Positions 47,084 to 57,741 of a stretch of DNA of 64,000 nt are shown here, one piece after another (position 1 is the first letter of the stretch; each line of letters begins with the position of its first letter). The translations under genes and the position numbers were made by a program. Under the pieces are notes generated by a model. It did no database searches. It worked only from the letters and a program-made list of their open reading frames with translations, and was not told the origin of the DNA. Location of the stretch: contig WREP01000001.1 of the NCBI GenBank assembly GCA_009779265.1, positions 62,001 through 126,000 of the forward strand, read 5' to 3'. The stretch is from Betaproteobacteria bacterium (GTDB taxonomy: Bacteria; Pseudomonadota; Gammaproteobacteria; Burkholderiales; Rhodocyclaceae).

Positions 47084-47521
47084 TCAGGCGTCTTTCAGCC
47101 TGTCAAGCAACTTTTTATGTTTAATTGCCTGCTCTCTGGCTGCTTCACTCCAGGAAAGATCTGCTGCCAGAACCTTTCTCATCCCGTTGGCCTGCGGCGC
47201 CGACACCACGCCGGCCCGCTCCATCCGTACGAGCAGGCGGTGGGCGCGGTTGTAACCGATGCACAGATGGCGTTGCACCAGCGAAATCGAAGCATGGCGG
47301 TGCTGGCGCACCAGATCGCAAGCCCGGTCGTACAAGGGATCGGATTGGGCGTCGCCGTTCTGGTTTTCGGTCACGCGCGGCGCTTCATGCTTGCCGTCAG
47401 AAACAGTCATGTCACGATTTTGAGCCATTGCGGCGGAAGCTTTTCCGACCAGCGCGCTGGCAAACAGCGTGCGCACGAAAGTCCGGCGCGATGTTTTGGG
47501 GACGGCAGGTAATGTTGGCAT
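47084..47521 (-). CDS. stand-alone FtsK gamma-domain protein
   Basis: The 145-residue protein starts [21 protein letters not shown] behind AAAGGAGA. Residues 63-125 ([58 protein letters not shown]) match the winged-helix gamma domain of FtsK, which reads KOPS sequences. No motor or membrane domains are present. The C-terminus is a Lys-rich helix. Its leader and TSRR N-terminus resemble those of the adjacent DnaA-like gene. Confidence 0.8.
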   Translation of the reverse strand: MPTLPAVPKTSRRTFVRTLFASALVGKASAAMAQNRDMTVSDGKHEAPRVTENQNGDAQSDPLYDRACDLVRQHRHASISLVQRHLCIGYNRAHRLLVRMERAGVVSAPQANGMRKVLAADLSWSEAAREQAIKHKKLLDRLKDA

Positions 47522-47588
47522 GGGAAGTCTCCTTTCGGTGGTGCATGAAAGGTAGTCCTCCAGAGGGTCAGTCCTTGTCCCTCTGCGG
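47522..47588 (-). promoter_or_regulatory. duplicated leader, copy a (FtsK-gamma-like gene)
   Basis: On the minus strand CCGCAGAGGGACAAGGACTG...GGAGGACTACCTTTCAT...GAAAGGAGACTTCCC-ATG parallels the leader of the DnaA-like gene. GGAGGACTACCTTTC can pair imperfectly with the ribosome-site region GAAAGGAGACTTCC. Confidence 0.6.
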
Positions 47589-47615
47589 CAAGTAGCGCCA
47601 TGAGAGCGCTGACCC

Positions 47616-48383
47616 CTATTTCCCACTTCCGATCAAATCCGCCAGTGCTTTCCTGGTTAGTTTGAGGGTGACTGGTCTGTTGTGGAAGGATGAATACGCC
47701 AGCACCCTCTTCAACGCTCCTTCCAGTTCGCGGACGTTGGAGCGCAGGTGCTTGGCGATGAAGAGGGCCACTTCGTCCTGAAGTAGGATGCCTTCGGCCT
47801 CGGCTTTCTTTTGCAGGACGGTGATGCGCATTTCCAGTTCGGGCGGCTCGATCTGCACTGTCAGGCCACAGTCGAAGCGGGTCACCAGGCGCTTGTCAAG
47901 GCCATTGATATTCTTCGGATAGGTATCGCAGGTGATAACGATCTGCTTGTGCGCTTCGATCAACGCATTGAAAAGAAAGATGAATTCCTCCTGAGTGCGG
48001 CTCTTGCCGCTGAAGAAGCGCACATCGTCAAGCAGCAGCACGTCGAGCGAGCGATAAAGGCGCTTGAAACTGTCGAAGGATTTTTGTTGGTAGGCGCGAA
48101 CCACGTCTGAGTAATAGTCATCGGCATGAACGTAACGCACCGCCTTGCCCGGATTCTCGTCGATGATGGTATTGCCGATGGCGTGGATCAGGTGGGTTTT
48201 GCCAAGGCCCGTGCCGCCATAGATGAACAGCGGGTTGTAAACGGCGCCCGGATTATGGGCGACTTGGACGGCGGCAGCGTGGGCGAGGTCGTTGGCCTTG
48301 CCAATCACCAGATTGTCGAAGTTGAAGGTCGGGATCAAGCGCGATTTTTCGTAATCGCTGCCACGACGCGATGTTTGGGGCAT
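47616..48383 (-). CDS. DnaA-like AAA+ domain protein lacking domains I, II and IV
   Basis: The 255-residue protein starts [38 protein letters not shown] and is a complete DnaA domain III: Walker [10 protein letters not shown], Walker [43 protein letters not shown], and [13 protein letters not shown]. It stops at [10 protein letters not shown], before the DnaA-box-binding helix-turn-helix, and has no domain I. It is closer to DnaA than to Hda in wording. A paralogue, not the initiator. Possibly a regulator of replication or a mobile-element gene. Confidence 0.88.
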   Translation of the reverse strand: MPQTSRRGSDYEKSRLIPTFNFDNLVIGKANDLAHAAAVQVAHNPGAVYNPLFIYGGTGLGKTHLIHAIGNTIIDENPGKAVRYVHADDYYSDVVRAYQQKSFDSFKRLYRSLDVLLLDDVRFFSGKSRTQEEFIFLFNALIEAHKQIVITCDTYPKNINGLDKRLVTRFDCGLTVQIEPPELEMRITVLQKKAEAEGILLQDEVALFIAKHLRSNVRELEGALKRVLAYSSFHNRPVTLKLTRKALADLIGSGK

Positions 48384-48477
48384 TGGAAGTCTCCTCGACA
48401 GAAATGGAACAGCCCGTTCCTTATGAAGGAAAGGCTAGACTTCCAAGAGAACATTCCTTGTCCCCCTGCGGGGTCGG
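48384..48477 (-). promoter_or_regulatory. duplicated leader, copy b, with ribosome-site hairpin (DnaA-like gene)
   Basis: On the minus strand the leader reads CCGCAGGGGGACAAGGAATG...CTTGGAAGTCTAGCC...GAGGAGACTTCCA-ATG. TGGAAGTCT (complement of 48437-48445) is the perfect 9-nt inverse of AGACTTCCA (complement of 48384-48392), which joins the ribosome site to the start codon. This predicts an occluding hairpin. Confidence 0.6.
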
Positions 48478-48483
48478 ACCACA

Positions 48484-49959
48484 TCACTCCGCCGCTTCCG
48501 CCACCTCCCAACCTCCCCCAACCGCCTTGATCAGCCCAACGCTGGCCGCCAGGCGGCGGTTGCGGATATTGAGGAGGGTGTTTTCGGCATTGAGCAGGGT
48601 GGTTTGCGCCTGCACGACATCGAGGTAGCTGACGGTGCCGGCGCGGTACTGGTTGCTGACGATGGTGAGCGAGGTGTTGGCGGCGTCGCGGGCTGCTTGC
48701 TGGACTTGTTGTTCTTCGGCGAGGACGCGCAGGGCGACGAGGTTGTCTTCGACTTCCTGGAAGGCGGCGAGGACGGTTTGGCGGTAGGTGGCGACTTCGG
48801 CGTCCCAGGCGGCTTCGGCGCCGCGTTTGGCGGCGCTGCGGGCGCCAGCGTCGAAGAGGGTGGCGGCGAGTTGCGGGCCGAACGACCAGATGCGGTTGGG
48901 CAGCGTCAGCCAGTCGGCGAAGGTGGGCGATTGATAGCCGCCTTGCGCGCCCAGGGTGAGGCTGGGGAAGAAGGCGGCGACGGCGACGCCGATCCGGGCA
49001 TTGGCGGCGGCCATGCGGCGCTCAGCGGCGGCGATGTCGGGGCGGCGTTGCAAGAGGGTGGAAGGCAGGCCGGCGGGAACTTCCGGCGCGGTTTCGCTGA
49101 GCGGTCCGGCGGCGAGCGCGAAATCCGCTGGCGCCTTGCCGACGAGCAGCGCGATGGCGTGTTCGGTCTGGGCGCGTGAGAGGCCGCTGTCGAGCAGACT
49201 GGCGCGGGCCGATTGCAACTGGCTGTCGGCCTGGGCGACGTCGGCCGGGGTAACGACGCCGCTGGCCAGCCGGTTGCGCGTGATTTGCAGGGCGCGTTCG
49301 TAGGCTTGCGTGGTTTCAGTGAGCAGTTGTTGTTGGGCATCCAGCGCCCGCAACTGGAAATAGCTGGCGGCAAGCTGCGCCCGCGCCGCCAGACGGGCGG
49401 CCTCGAAATCCGCCGCGCTGGCTTCTTCCGCCGCGCTGGCGGCTTCGCGGCTGCGGCGCAGGCCGCCCCATACATCGAGTTCCCAGGCGGCGCTGAGCAT
49501 GGCGCTGTGGCTGTTGCGTATGCCGGTGTCCGCGCCGCTGCGGGCGCGGGTTTTGCCAACGCTGGCCCCAACAGTCGGCCACAGCGCGGCCCCGGCCTGG
49601 GCGGTGAGTTCGCGCGCTTGGCGGTAGCGGGCTTCGGCGATCTGGATGGTGTAGTTGTCGATGTCGACGCGGCGCATCAAATCGTCGAGCGTGGCGTCGC
49701 CGAATACCGCCCACCAGTTGCCGCGCGGCAGATCGTCTTGCGGCGTGGCGGGCTGCCAGCCGTTGGCCTCTTTGTAGGCTTGTGGCGTTGGGGCGTCCGG
49801 CTTGACGTAATCGGGGCCGACGGCGCAGGCGGTGAGGAGCAGGGTCGCGGCGAGGGAAACGAAAAAACGTCGCCGCGACGGGCTGATGCGCCCCTCCCCC
49901 CTCGCGGGGGAGGGGTCGGGGGAGAGGGGGAGGTGGCAAGGGAGACAGTGGTCCAGCAT
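48484..49959 (-). CDS. RND efflux outer-membrane factor (NodT/OprM family lipoprotein)
   Basis: The mature protein starts after SRRRFFVSLAATLLLTACAVGPDYVKP, a lipoprotein signal with LTAC lipobox. Two outer-membrane efflux repeats follow (AEARYRQARELTAQAGAALWPTVGAS ... AAWDAEVATYRQTVLAAFQEVEDNLVAL). The first usable start (ATG 49959) lies in a GC-rich repeat, adding MLDHCLPCHLPLSPDPSPARGEG before the signal. The native start may be lost. Last gene of the mdt-like operon. Confidence 0.88.
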   Translation of the reverse strand: MLDHCLPCHLPLSPDPSPARGEGRISPSRRRFFVSLAATLLLTACAVGPDYVKPDAPTPQAYKEANGWQPATPQDDLPRGNWWAVFGDATLDDLMRRVDIDNYTIQIAEARYRQARELTAQAGAALWPTVGASVGKTRARSGADTGIRNSHSAMLSAAWELDVWGGLRRSREAASAAEEASAADFEAARLAARAQLAASYFQLRALDAQQQLLTETTQAYERALQITRNRLASGVVTPADVAQADSQLQSARASLLDSGLSRAQTEHAIALLVGKAPADFALAAGPLSETAPEVPAGLPSTLLQRRPDIAAAERRMAAANARIGVAVAAFFPSLTLGAQGGYQSPTFADWLTLPNRIWSFGPQLAATLFDAGARSAAKRGAEAAWDAEVATYRQTVLAAFQEVEDNLVALRVLAEEQQVQQAARDAANTSLTIVSNQYRAGTVSYLDVVQAQTTLLNAENTLLNIRNRRLAASVGLIKAVGGGWEVAEAAE

Positions 49960-50235
49960 GTGTCCGGTCTGTACAGGGGCTAGGGAAAGGGAGGAGTGGC
50001 GGGGAATGCGCCTTTCTCCGGTGAACCTCCCCCTCTCCCCAACCCCTCTCCCGCGAGGGGAGAGGGGCTTCAAGGGCGCAGATTGAGCCTTTTGCGATAA
50101 CCCCCTTGCGGGGAGAGGGTCGGGGTGAGGGGCTGTGGCGTGAAATTCCGCGCAAGCATTCTGATAACCGACACCCCTCACCCTGGCCCTCTCCCCGCCA
50201 AGCGGGGCGAGGGAATACGGGGAGCGGGGAGTTTT
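49885..50235. repeat. composite GC-rich palindromic repeats (R2) between oprM-like and mdtC-like genes
   Basis: The stretch 49960-50362 holds no gene. It contains CCCCTCCCCCCTCGCGGGGGAGGGG, CCCCAACCCCTCTCCCGCGAGGGGAGAGGGG, CTTGCGGGGAGAGGGTCGGGGTGAGGGG and its inverse CCCCTCACCCTGGCCCTCTCCCCGCCAAGCGGGG. The left end forms the extra N-terminus of the oprM-like ORF. Confidence 0.85.
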
Positions 50236-50362
50236 TCGCTCTGCGCATTTATGAGATTGCCTTGGGGAGAGGAATTGCCCCACTCGCCGAAGAACAGCCA
50301 TCGTGTGAAGCCAAGCTGTTTTGGCGCGGGGCGGGATGATGAGCACGGTTTTCATGTCGGTT

Positions 50363-53300
50363 TTACAGTGCGGCGGGCTGCGGTTCGGGAGTGTGCCGGG
50401 CGGCGCGGCGGCGTTCGTTCCAGAGGCGCAGGCGGTCGAGGTAGAGGTAGACGACGGGCGTGGTGTAGAGGGTGAGTAACTGGCTGATGAGCAGGCCGCC
50501 GACGATGGCGATGCCGAGCGGCTGGCGCATTTCGGCGCCTTCGCCGTAGGCGACGGCGAGCGGCACGGCGCCGAAGAGGGCGGCCATGGTGGTCATCATG
50601 ATCGGGCGAAAGCGCAGTACGGCGGCTTGATAGATGGCGTCGCGGCTGGAGAGCTTTTGCTCGCGTTCGGCGGAGAGCGCGAAGTCGATCATCATGATGG
50701 CGTTTTTCTTGACGATGCCGATGAGCAGCAGCACGGCGATGAGGGCGATGATGGAGAACTCGGTATTGAACAGCATCAGCGCCAGTAGCGCGCCGACGCC
50801 AGCGGATGGCAGGGTAGAAAGAATGGTGATGGGGTGGATGAGGCTTTCATACAGGATGCCGAGCACGAGATAGACGGCGATGAGAGCGGTGAGGATGAGA
50901 ATCGGCTGGCTCTCCAGCGATTGCTGGAACACCCTGGCCGTGCCCTGGAAATTGCCATGCACCGAGCTCGGCACGCCGATGCGCGCCATGGCATCGGCGA
51001 CGGCGTTGGTGGCTTCCGACAGCGAAACATTGGGCGAGAGATTGAAGGAAATGGTGCTGGCGACAAACTGGCCTTGATGGCTGACGGAGAGCGGCGTCTT
51101 GTCCGGCCGCCATTTGGCGATGGCGGCGAGCGGCACGGCCAGTCCGCCGGGCGCGATGACGTAGGTGTCATGCAGCGTTTCCGGGCTTTCCAGATAGCGC
51201 GGCGCGAATTCCATGACGACGCGGTACTGGTTGAGCGGATTGTAGATGGTCGATACCTGGCGCTGGCCGAAGGCGTCGTTGAGGATGGAATCCACCTGCC
51301 GCGCAGTGAGGCCGAGGCGGTAGGCGGCGTCGCGGTCGACTTCGAGCGTCGTCTGGATGCCGCCTTCCTGCTGGTCGGTGTTGACGTCTTGCAATTCCGC
51401 CAGTTGTGACAGCGCGATGCGGATTTTCGGCTCCCATTCGCGCAGAACGGGCAGTTCGTCGGCTTGCAGGGTGTATTGATATTGGGCGTTGCCCTGGCGG
51501 CCGCCAACGCGGATATCCTGCTCCGATTGCAGGAAAAGCTGCGCCCCGGGAATGACCGCCGTTTGGCTGCGCAGCCGGTTGATGACCTGATCGGCGCTGT
51601 CCTTGCGCTCGCTGCGCGGCTTCAGGCCGACGAACACGAAGCCGCTGTTGCGCTGGCCGCCGCCGGTGTAGGCGGTGACGACATCGACCGCCGGGTCCTG
51701 ACGCACGATCTCAACGAAAGCCGTCATTTTTTGCCGCATCGCCTGAAAGGAAATGGCTTGGTCGGCCTGCACGAAGCCTCGCATGCGGCCGGTGTCCTGC
51801 TGCGGGAAAAAGCCCTTGGGCACGATGACGTAAAGCACCACATTGAGGACGATGGTGGCGAACAGGGTAAGCATGACGAGGCGCGGATGGCGCAGGGCCA
51901 CGGTCAGGGTGCTGGCGTAACCGGCCGCCAGACGTTCGAGAAAATGCCCGATGGCGCGGGCGATACGGCCTTCCCGGCGTTCGCGCCGGGCTTTTAACAG
52001 GCGCGAGCACATCGCTGGCGTGGTCGTCAGCGAAACCAGCAGCGAGACGAAAATGGCCACCGAGAGAACGAGGGCGAATTCGCGGAAGAGTCGGCCGACG
52101 ATGCCGCCCATGGCCATGATCGGGATAAAGACGGCAACCAGCGACAGGCTGATCGACAGCACCGTGAAGCCGACCTCGCGCGCGCCGCGCAGGGCGGCTT
52201 CGCGCGGGGTCATGCCGGCCTCGATATGGCGCGAGATGTTTTCGAGAACGACGATGGCGTCGTCGACGACGAAACCGGTGGCGACGGTCAGGGCCATCAG
52301 CGACAAATTGTTGAGCGAGAAACCGGCGAGGTACATGACGCCGAAGGTGCCAACCAGCGAAACCGGCACCGCCACGCTCGGAATCAGGGTGGCGCGACCA
52401 TTACGCAGGAACAGGAAAACGACGAGGATGACCAGGGCGATGGAAATCATCAACGTCAATTCCACGTCGCGCAGCGAGGCGCGGATGGTGGTGGTGCGAT
52501 CCTGCGCCACTTCCAGATCGACCGCCGCCGGAATCGAGGCGCGCAATTGCGGCAGCAGCGCCTTGACGCGATCCACCGTGTCGATGATGTTGGCCCCCGG
52601 CTGGCGGTTGAGGATGAGCAGCACCGAAGGCCGGCCATTGACCATGCCGGCGTTGCGCACATCCTGCACCGAGTCGATGACTTCGGCGACATCGCCGAGA
52701 CGCACCGGGGCGTTGTTTTTCCACGAAACGATGAGCGGCATGTATTCCGCCGCCGTGCGCGCCTGATCGTTGGCCTCGATCTGCCAGCGGCGCGTGTCGT
52801 TTTCGACGAGGCCCTTGGGCCGGTTGGCATTGGTCGCCACGATGGCGTTGCGCACCGCCTCCAGCGAAATGCCGGCGTGGGTCAGCGCCAGCGGGTCGAG
52901 TTCGACACGCACCGCCGGCAACGAACTGCCGCCCACGCTTACCTGACCGATGCCATTCACCTGCGACAGCTTCTGCGCCAGAACGGTCGAAGCCACGTCG
53001 TACATCTGGCCCTGCGTCATCGTCGCCGACGTGAGGGTGAGGATCATGATCGGCGCGTCGGCCGGATTCACCTTGCGGTAGGTCGGGTTGTTCGGCAGGC
53101 TGCTCGGCAACAGGCCCCTCGCCGCGTTGAGCGCCGCCTGCACGTCGCGCGCCGCGCCGTCGATGTCGCGGTTCAAGTCGAACTGAATGACCACGCGCGA
53201 ACTACCGAGCGAACTCGACGAGGTCATCTCGGTAATGCCGGCGATGCGGCCGAGCGCCCGTTCCAGCGGCGTCGCCACGGTTGCCGCCATGGTTTCCGGG

Positions 53301-53464
53301 CTAGCCCCGGGCAGCGAGGCGGAAACCGAAATGGTTGGAAAATCGACCTGCGGCAAGGGCGACACCGGCAACAGGGCAAAGCCGAGAAAGCCGGCCAGCG
53401 CCACGCCCAGCGTCAGCAACGTGGTAGCCACCGGACGGTCGATGAAGGGCGCGGAGAAGTTCAT
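50363..53464 (-). CDS. RND multidrug efflux inner-membrane pump (MdtC-like)
   Basis: The 1033-residue HAE1-family RND pump has [27 protein letters not shown] at the N-terminus and TM4 [21 protein letters not shown] with the proton-relay Asp pair. It has two large periplasmic loops and [15 protein letters not shown] in the second half. With the second pump it would form an MdtBC-type heterotrimer. The toxin-antitoxin pair separates them. Confidence 0.92.
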   Translation of the reverse strand: MNFSAPFIDRPVATTLLTLGVALAGFLGFALLPVSPLPQVDFPTISVSASLPGASPETMAATVATPLERALGRIAGITEMTSSSSLGSSRVVIQFDLNRDIDGAARDVQAALNAARGLLPSSLPNNPTYRKVNPADAPIMILTLTSATMTQGQMYDVASTVLAQKLSQVNGIGQVSVGGSSLPAVRVELDPLALTHAGISLEAVRNAIVATNANRPKGLVENDTRRWQIEANDQARTAAEYMPLIVSWKNNAPVRLGDVAEVIDSVQDVRNAGMVNGRPSVLLILNRQPGANIIDTVDRVKALLPQLRASIPAAVDLEVAQDRTTTIRASLRDVELTLMISIALVILVVFLFLRNGRATLIPSVAVPVSLVGTFGVMYLAGFSLNNLSLMALTVATGFVVDDAIVVLENISRHIEAGMTPREAALRGAREVGFTVLSISLSLVAVFIPIMAMGGIVGRLFREFALVLSVAIFVSLLVSLTTTPAMCSRLLKARRERREGRIARAIGHFLERLAAGYASTLTVALRHPRLVMLTLFATIVLNVVLYVIVPKGFFPQQDTGRMRGFVQADQAISFQAMRQKMTAFVEIVRQDPAVDVVTAYTGGGQRNSGFVFVGLKPRSERKDSADQVINRLRSQTAVIPGAQLFLQSEQDIRVGGRQGNAQYQYTLQADELPVLREWEPKIRIALSQLAELQDVNTDQQEGGIQTTLEVDRDAAYRLGLTARQVDSILNDAFGQRQVSTIYNPLNQYRVVMEFAPRYLESPETLHDTYVIAPGGLAVPLAAIAKWRPDKTPLSVSHQGQFVASTISFNLSPNVSLSEATNAVADAMARIGVPSSVHGNFQGTARVFQQSLESQPILILTALIAVYLVLGILYESLIHPITILSTLPSAGVGALLALMLFNTEFSIIALIAVLLLIGIVKKNAIMMIDFALSAEREQKLSSRDAIYQAAVLRFRPIMMTTMAALFGAVPLAVAYGEGAEMRQPLGIAIVGGLLISQLLTLYTTPVVYLYLDRLRLWNERRRAARHTPEPQPAAL

Positions 53465-53509
53465 GCGCGGGCGCTTCCTAATTCCATTTCATGGATGGCT
53501 TTGTCAGCA

Positions 53510-53854
53510 TCAGGCAAAAATCACATCGAGCCGCCCCCCGCGTGCTCTGGAAGGCCGGGCCGGGCCAACTACGATCTGCACATCGCGGCCCAACAGGTTC
53601 AGGCATTCGAGCATCTTGGCCTGGCTGATGCCGCGAAACTGACCGCGCAGCATCTTGGAGAGCTTGGGTTGGGACATCCCCAACACTTCGGCGGCCTGCT
53701 GCTGCGTCCACCGGCGTGACTTGATGATCTCCTCGATCTTCATGGAGAGTTGGCACTTGATCAGCATTCCATCGGCATCCGGCATATCCAGGTCGGCATA
53801 CACATTGCCCGAGCTTTCTTCAATTTCAATGCCGTCGATTACGCGCGTTTTCAT
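53510..53854 (-). CDS. XRE-family antitoxin (HigA-like)
   Basis: The 114-residue protein has a helix-turn-helix in its C-terminal part (IKSRRWTQQQAAEVLGMSQPKLSKMLRGQFRGISQAKMLECLNLLGRDVQIVV), typical of HigA-like antitoxins encoded after the toxin. It overlaps the toxin gene by 29 nt. It should neutralise the toxin and repress the pair. Confidence 0.85.
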   Translation of the reverse strand: MKTRVIDGIEIEESSGNVYADLDMPDADGMLIKCQLSMKIEEIIKSRRWTQQQAAEVLGMSQPKLSKMLRGQFRGISQAKMLECLNLLGRDVQIVVGPARPSRARGGRLDVIFA

Positions 53855-54227
53855 CGCCTGACTCCTTTGCCAGCGCCTCGGCCACTCTCAACCTGGCGCG
53901 AATGATGTCCATATCCTCTTTCGGCGTTTCAATCCCGCGCTTGCTCTTTTTCTGGAAGCAATGCAGAACGAACACCATACCCGCGAACTTCACCGTATAG
54001 ACGGCGCGGTAGGTGCCATCGGAATCGTCCTCGACGATCTCCAGGACCCCCGCGCCGCCGAAACCATGAAGCGCTTTGGCTGCTTCATGCTTGCCGCCGA
54101 ACTGCGCCACTCGCAGCGCTTTGCCAAAAACGCTCCGTACCTCCTCGGGCAAAGCCTTCATGTCCCGTTTCGATCCCCCGATCCAGTACAAGGGCTTCGC
54201 GGCGGGCAGCGGCGATATTTTTGCCAT
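53826..54227 (-). CDS. RelE/HigB-superfamily toxin (Gp49-like)
   Basis: The 133-residue basic protein contains LYWIGGSKRDMKALPEEVRSVFGKALRVAQFGGKHEAAKALHGFGGAGVLEIVEDDSDGTYRAVYTVKF and VLHCFQKKSKRGIETPKEDMDIIRARL, the phage Gp49/HigB-type mRNA interferase pattern. The toxin-first order followed by XRE is the HigBA arrangement. The pair sits inside an efflux operon, in the same direction. Confidence 0.88.
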   Translation of the reverse strand: MAKISPLPAAKPLYWIGGSKRDMKALPEEVRSVFGKALRVAQFGGKHEAAKALHGFGGAGVLEIVEDDSDGTYRAVYTVKFAGMVFVLHCFQKKSKRGIETPKEDMDIIRARLRVAEALAKESGDENARNRRH

Positions 54228-54269
54228 GGTCGTATTATGCCTCTATGGGCCTAAGAATCAATTCCTGCA

Positions 54270-57200
54270 TCAGGCCGCCTCCGCAGCGGAAATGCCGCGC
54301 AACCGCCGGCTAAGGCGGTCGAAGGCGAGGTAGATGACCGGCGTGGTGAAGAGCGTCAGCACCTGACTCACCAGCAAACCGCCGACCATCGTCACGCCGA
54401 GCGGATGGCGCAATTCGGAACCGACGCCGCCGCCGAGCATGAGCGGCAGCGCGCCGAGCAAGGCGGCCATGGTTGTCATCAGGATGGGCCGGAAGCGCAG
54501 CAGGCAGGCTTCATAAATCGCCTCGCGCGGCGGCTTGCCTTCCTTGCGTTCGGCTTCGAGCGCGAAGTCGATCATCATGATGGCGTTTTTCTTGACAATG
54601 CCGATGAGCAGGATGACGCCGATGATGGCGATGATGTCGAGGTCGTTTTGCGTCAGCATCAGCGCCAGCAGTGCGCCGATAGCGGCGGAGGGCAGGGTCG
54701 ACAGGATGGTGACGGGGTGGATGAAGCTCTCGTACAGCACGCCGAGCACGATGTACATGGTCACTACCGCCGCCAAAATAAGCCACAGCGTATTGGACAG
54801 CGACGCCTCGAAGGCATTGGCCGCGCCCGCGAAATGGGTGCCGATGCTGGCCGGCAGGCCGAGTTCGTCTTCCGCCGCGCGGATCGCCTTGACCGCCGCG
54901 CCCAGCGAGGACCCCGGCGCCAGGTTGAAGGAAATGGTCGCCGCCGGAAACTGGCCGAGGTGATTGATCGCCAACGCCCCCGGCTGTTCGATGACGCGCA
55001 CCACCGAGGACAGCGGCACCTGCACCCCGCCCGCCGTGGCGACGTGGATTTGCCCGAGCGCCTCCGGCCCCTGGGCGAATTGCGGCCCGACTTCAAGCAC
55101 GACGCGGTACTGGCTGGCCTGCGTGAAAATGGTCGACACTAGGCGCTGGCCGAAGGCGCTGTAGAGCGCGTTGTCGATCTGGGCCACGGTGATGCCCAGC
55201 CGTCCCGCCGCTTCGCGGTCGATCTGCACCATCGCCTGCAAGCCCTGCACCTGCAAATCGCTGGCGACATCGGCCAGGAGCGGCTCCTGCTTGAGCCGCT
55301 CGACCAGTTTTGGCACCCATTCGGCGAGCAGGTTGGCGTCGGCGTCTTCCAGCGTGAACTGGTATTGCGTGCGGCTGATGCGATCCTCGATGCCGAGATC
55401 CTGCACCGGCTGCATGTAGAGCGTGATGCCGGGTATCCCGGCGACGCGCTGCTGGATGCGGCGGGCAATCTCGGCGGCATCGCCGTCACGCTGCGCCTTG
55501 GGCTTGAGGTTGATCAGCATGCGGCCGCTGTTGATGGTGGCATTGGCGCCGTCGATGCCGATGAAAGAGGAAACGCTGACCACCGCCGGTTCTTCCAGCA
55601 CGGCAGCAGCCAGATCGCGCTGGCGTTCGGACATGGCGGCGAAGGACACGGTCTGCTGCGCTTCGGTGACGCCCTGAATGACGCCGGTATCCTGCACCGG
55701 GAAAAAGCCCTTGGGCACGACGAGGTAGAGCAGCACGGTCAGCGCCAGCGTGCCGACCGCCACCGCCAGCGTCGCCCCCTGGCGTTCGAGCACCCAGGTC
55801 AGCATGCGGCCATAACTGGCGATCATGTCCTCGAAAAACTTCCCGGCGGCGTGATAGAAGCGGCCTTGGCGCTCCTCCGGCACATGCTGCAAGAGGCGCG
55901 CGCACATCATCGGCGTCAGCGTCAGCGAAACGACGGCGGAAATGAGGATGGCCACCGCCAGCGTAATGGCGAATTCGCGGAACAGCCGCCCGACCACATC
56001 GCCCATGAACAACAACGGAATGAGCACGGCGACCAGCGAGAAAGTCAGCGAGATGATGGTGAAGCCGATCTGCGCCGAGCCTTTCAGAGCAGCCGCCATC
56101 GGCGGCTCGCCTTTCTCGATATAGCGGGCGATGTTCTCGATCATGACGATGGCGTCATCGACGACGAAGCCGGTGGCGATGGTCAGCGCCATCAGGGTCA
56201 GGTTGTTGAGCGAGAAACCGGCAAGATACATGACGCCGAAAGTGCCGACCAGCGACAGCGGCACCGCCACGCTGGGAATGACAGTGGCGGAAAAATTGCG
56301 CAAAAAGACGAAGATCACCATCACCACCAGGGCGACGGCCAGCATCAGCTCGAACTGCACGTCCGCGACCGAAGCGCGGATGGTCACCGTGCGGTCGGTC
56401 ATGATCGTCACCTTGAGCGCCCCCGGCAGCGACGCCTGCAATTGCGGCAGCAAAGCTTTGATGCGGTCGACCACCTCGATCACGTTGGCGCCAGGCTGGC
56501 GCTGGATATTGACGATAATGCCCGGCTCGGTATTCGCCCAGGCGGCCAGCCGATTGTTCTCGGCGTCATCGACAATCTCGGCAACGTCGGCAAGGCGCAG
56601 CGGCGAACCGTTGGCGTAGGCGATGATCATGTCGCGGTACTCGGCGGCGGAACGCAACTGGTCGTTGGCGTCGATGGTCGAAGCGCGCTCCGGCCCGTCG
56701 AAACTGCCCTTGGCCTGACTGACGTTGGCATTGCCGATGGCGATGCGCACATCGTCGATGGCCAGCCCGCGCGCCGCCAGCGCCTGCGGATTGACGCGGA
56801 TGCGCACGGCCGGCCGCTGGCCGCCCGACAAACTGACCAGACCGACGCCCGGCAATTGCGAAATTTTCTGCGCCAGCCGCGTATCGACCAGATCCTGCAC
56901 CTTCGGCAGCGGCAGCGTGTCGGACGTCACCGCCAGCGTCAGCACCGGCGTATCGGCCGGATTCACCTTGTTATAAATCGGCGGATTGGGCAAATCGGCC
57001 GGCAACAGCGAACCCGCCGCATTGATCGCCGCCTGCACCTCCTGTTCGGCAACATCGAGGGGCAATTCCAGACTGAATTGCAAGGTGATGACCGAAGCCC
57101 CGCCCGAACTCGTCGAACTCATCTCATTCAAGCCCGGCATCTGCCCGAACTGCCGCTCCAACGGCCCGGTGACGGAAGACGTCATGACCTCCGGGCTGGC

Positions 57201-57359
57201 CCCCGGATAGAGCGTAACCACCTGAATGGTCGGGTAATCCACCTGCGGCAAAGCCGAAATCGCCAGCAGCCGATAAGCCACAATGCCCGCCAGCAAAATC
57301 GCCAGCATCAGCAGCGAAGTCGCCACCGGACGTTCGATGAAGAGGCGGGAGGGATTCAT
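54270..57359 (-). CDS. RND multidrug efflux inner-membrane pump (MdtB-like)
   Basis: The 1029-residue HAE1-family pump starts [32 protein letters not shown]. It has [21 protein letters not shown] in TM4 with the Asp pair, and [20 protein letters not shown] in the C-terminal half. Closely similar in layout to the second pump, as in MdtB/MdtC. It is downstream of the adaptor gene across a repeat-filled gap. Confidence 0.93.
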   Translation of the reverse strand: MNPSRLFIERPVATSLLMLAILLAGIVAYRLLAISALPQVDYPTIQVVTLYPGASPEVMTSSVTGPLERQFGQMPGLNEMSSTSSGGASVITLQFSLELPLDVAEQEVQAAINAAGSLLPADLPNPPIYNKVNPADTPVLTLAVTSDTLPLPKVQDLVDTRLAQKISQLPGVGLVSLSGGQRPAVRIRVNPQALAARGLAIDDVRIAIGNANVSQAKGSFDGPERASTIDANDQLRSAAEYRDMIIAYANGSPLRLADVAEIVDDAENNRLAAWANTEPGIIVNIQRQPGANVIEVVDRIKALLPQLQASLPGALKVTIMTDRTVTIRASVADVQFELMLAVALVVMVIFVFLRNFSATVIPSVAVPLSLVGTFGVMYLAGFSLNNLTLMALTIATGFVVDDAIVMIENIARYIEKGEPPMAAALKGSAQIGFTIISLTFSLVAVLIPLLFMGDVVGRLFREFAITLAVAILISAVVSLTLTPMMCARLLQHVPEERQGRFYHAAGKFFEDMIASYGRMLTWVLERQGATLAVAVGTLALTVLLYLVVPKGFFPVQDTGVIQGVTEAQQTVSFAAMSERQRDLAAAVLEEPAVVSVSSFIGIDGANATINSGRMLINLKPKAQRDGDAAEIARRIQQRVAGIPGITLYMQPVQDLGIEDRISRTQYQFTLEDADANLLAEWVPKLVERLKQEPLLADVASDLQVQGLQAMVQIDREAAGRLGITVAQIDNALYSAFGQRLVSTIFTQASQYRVVLEVGPQFAQGPEALGQIHVATAGGVQVPLSSVVRVIEQPGALAINHLGQFPAATISFNLAPGSSLGAAVKAIRAAEDELGLPASIGTHFAGAANAFEASLSNTLWLILAAVVTMYIVLGVLYESFIHPVTILSTLPSAAIGALLALMLTQNDLDIIAIIGVILLIGIVKKNAIMMIDFALEAERKEGKPPREAIYEACLLRFRPILMTTMAALLGALPLMLGGGVGSELRHPLGVTMVGGLLVSQVLTLFTTPVIYLAFDRLSRRLRGISAAEAA

Positions 57360-57409
57360 GCGGGGCTTTCCATCTTCTGCCGCCTGCGCCGGGCGATGAA
57401 CTCAATCCG

Positions 57410-57715
57410 CGCGCTTGAAGCCCCTCCCCCCTCGCGGGGGAGGGGTTGGGGAGAGGGGGAGGTGCAGATGGGCGCGAGCATCAGGTTTGGCAAGGCCCGT
57501 AAACCCGTTGTCCTCTGTCGGGATGGGTTTGAACCCCGCCTCAACCTCCCCCTCTCCCCCGGCCCCTCCCCCGCGAGGGGGGAGGGGAGCGTCGGACTTT
57601 CACGGTAGTCTCCGGTTCCGGGGCGCAAGTTGGCAGCGCAGCGCTGCATCAGTCTCTCCAGCTTGCGGGAGAGGGTGCCCCGTAGGGGAGGAAGAGGGCA
57701 GTGCATCATGGCCTG
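57410..57715. repeat. composite GC-rich palindromic repeat (R3)
   Basis: It has the same architecture as R1 (33640-33972): palindromic CCCCTCCCCCCTCGCGGGGGAGGGG blocks, then GGCGCAAGTTGGCAGCGCAGCGCTGCATCAGTCTCTCC. Its central module is partly R1's module in reverse: R3 CCTCTGTCGGGATGGGTTTGAACCCCGCCTCAACC versus R1 inverse. It fills the 382-bp gap between mdtA-like and mdtB-like genes; no gene there. Confidence 0.85.
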
Positions 57716-57741
57716 AATCAAACCCACACCCGTCGCCTCGC

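Noticed and set aside
55365-57608. 747-aa plus-strand ORF opposite the mdtB-like gene
   Set aside because: His/Asp/Arg-rich antisense translation of the RND pump.
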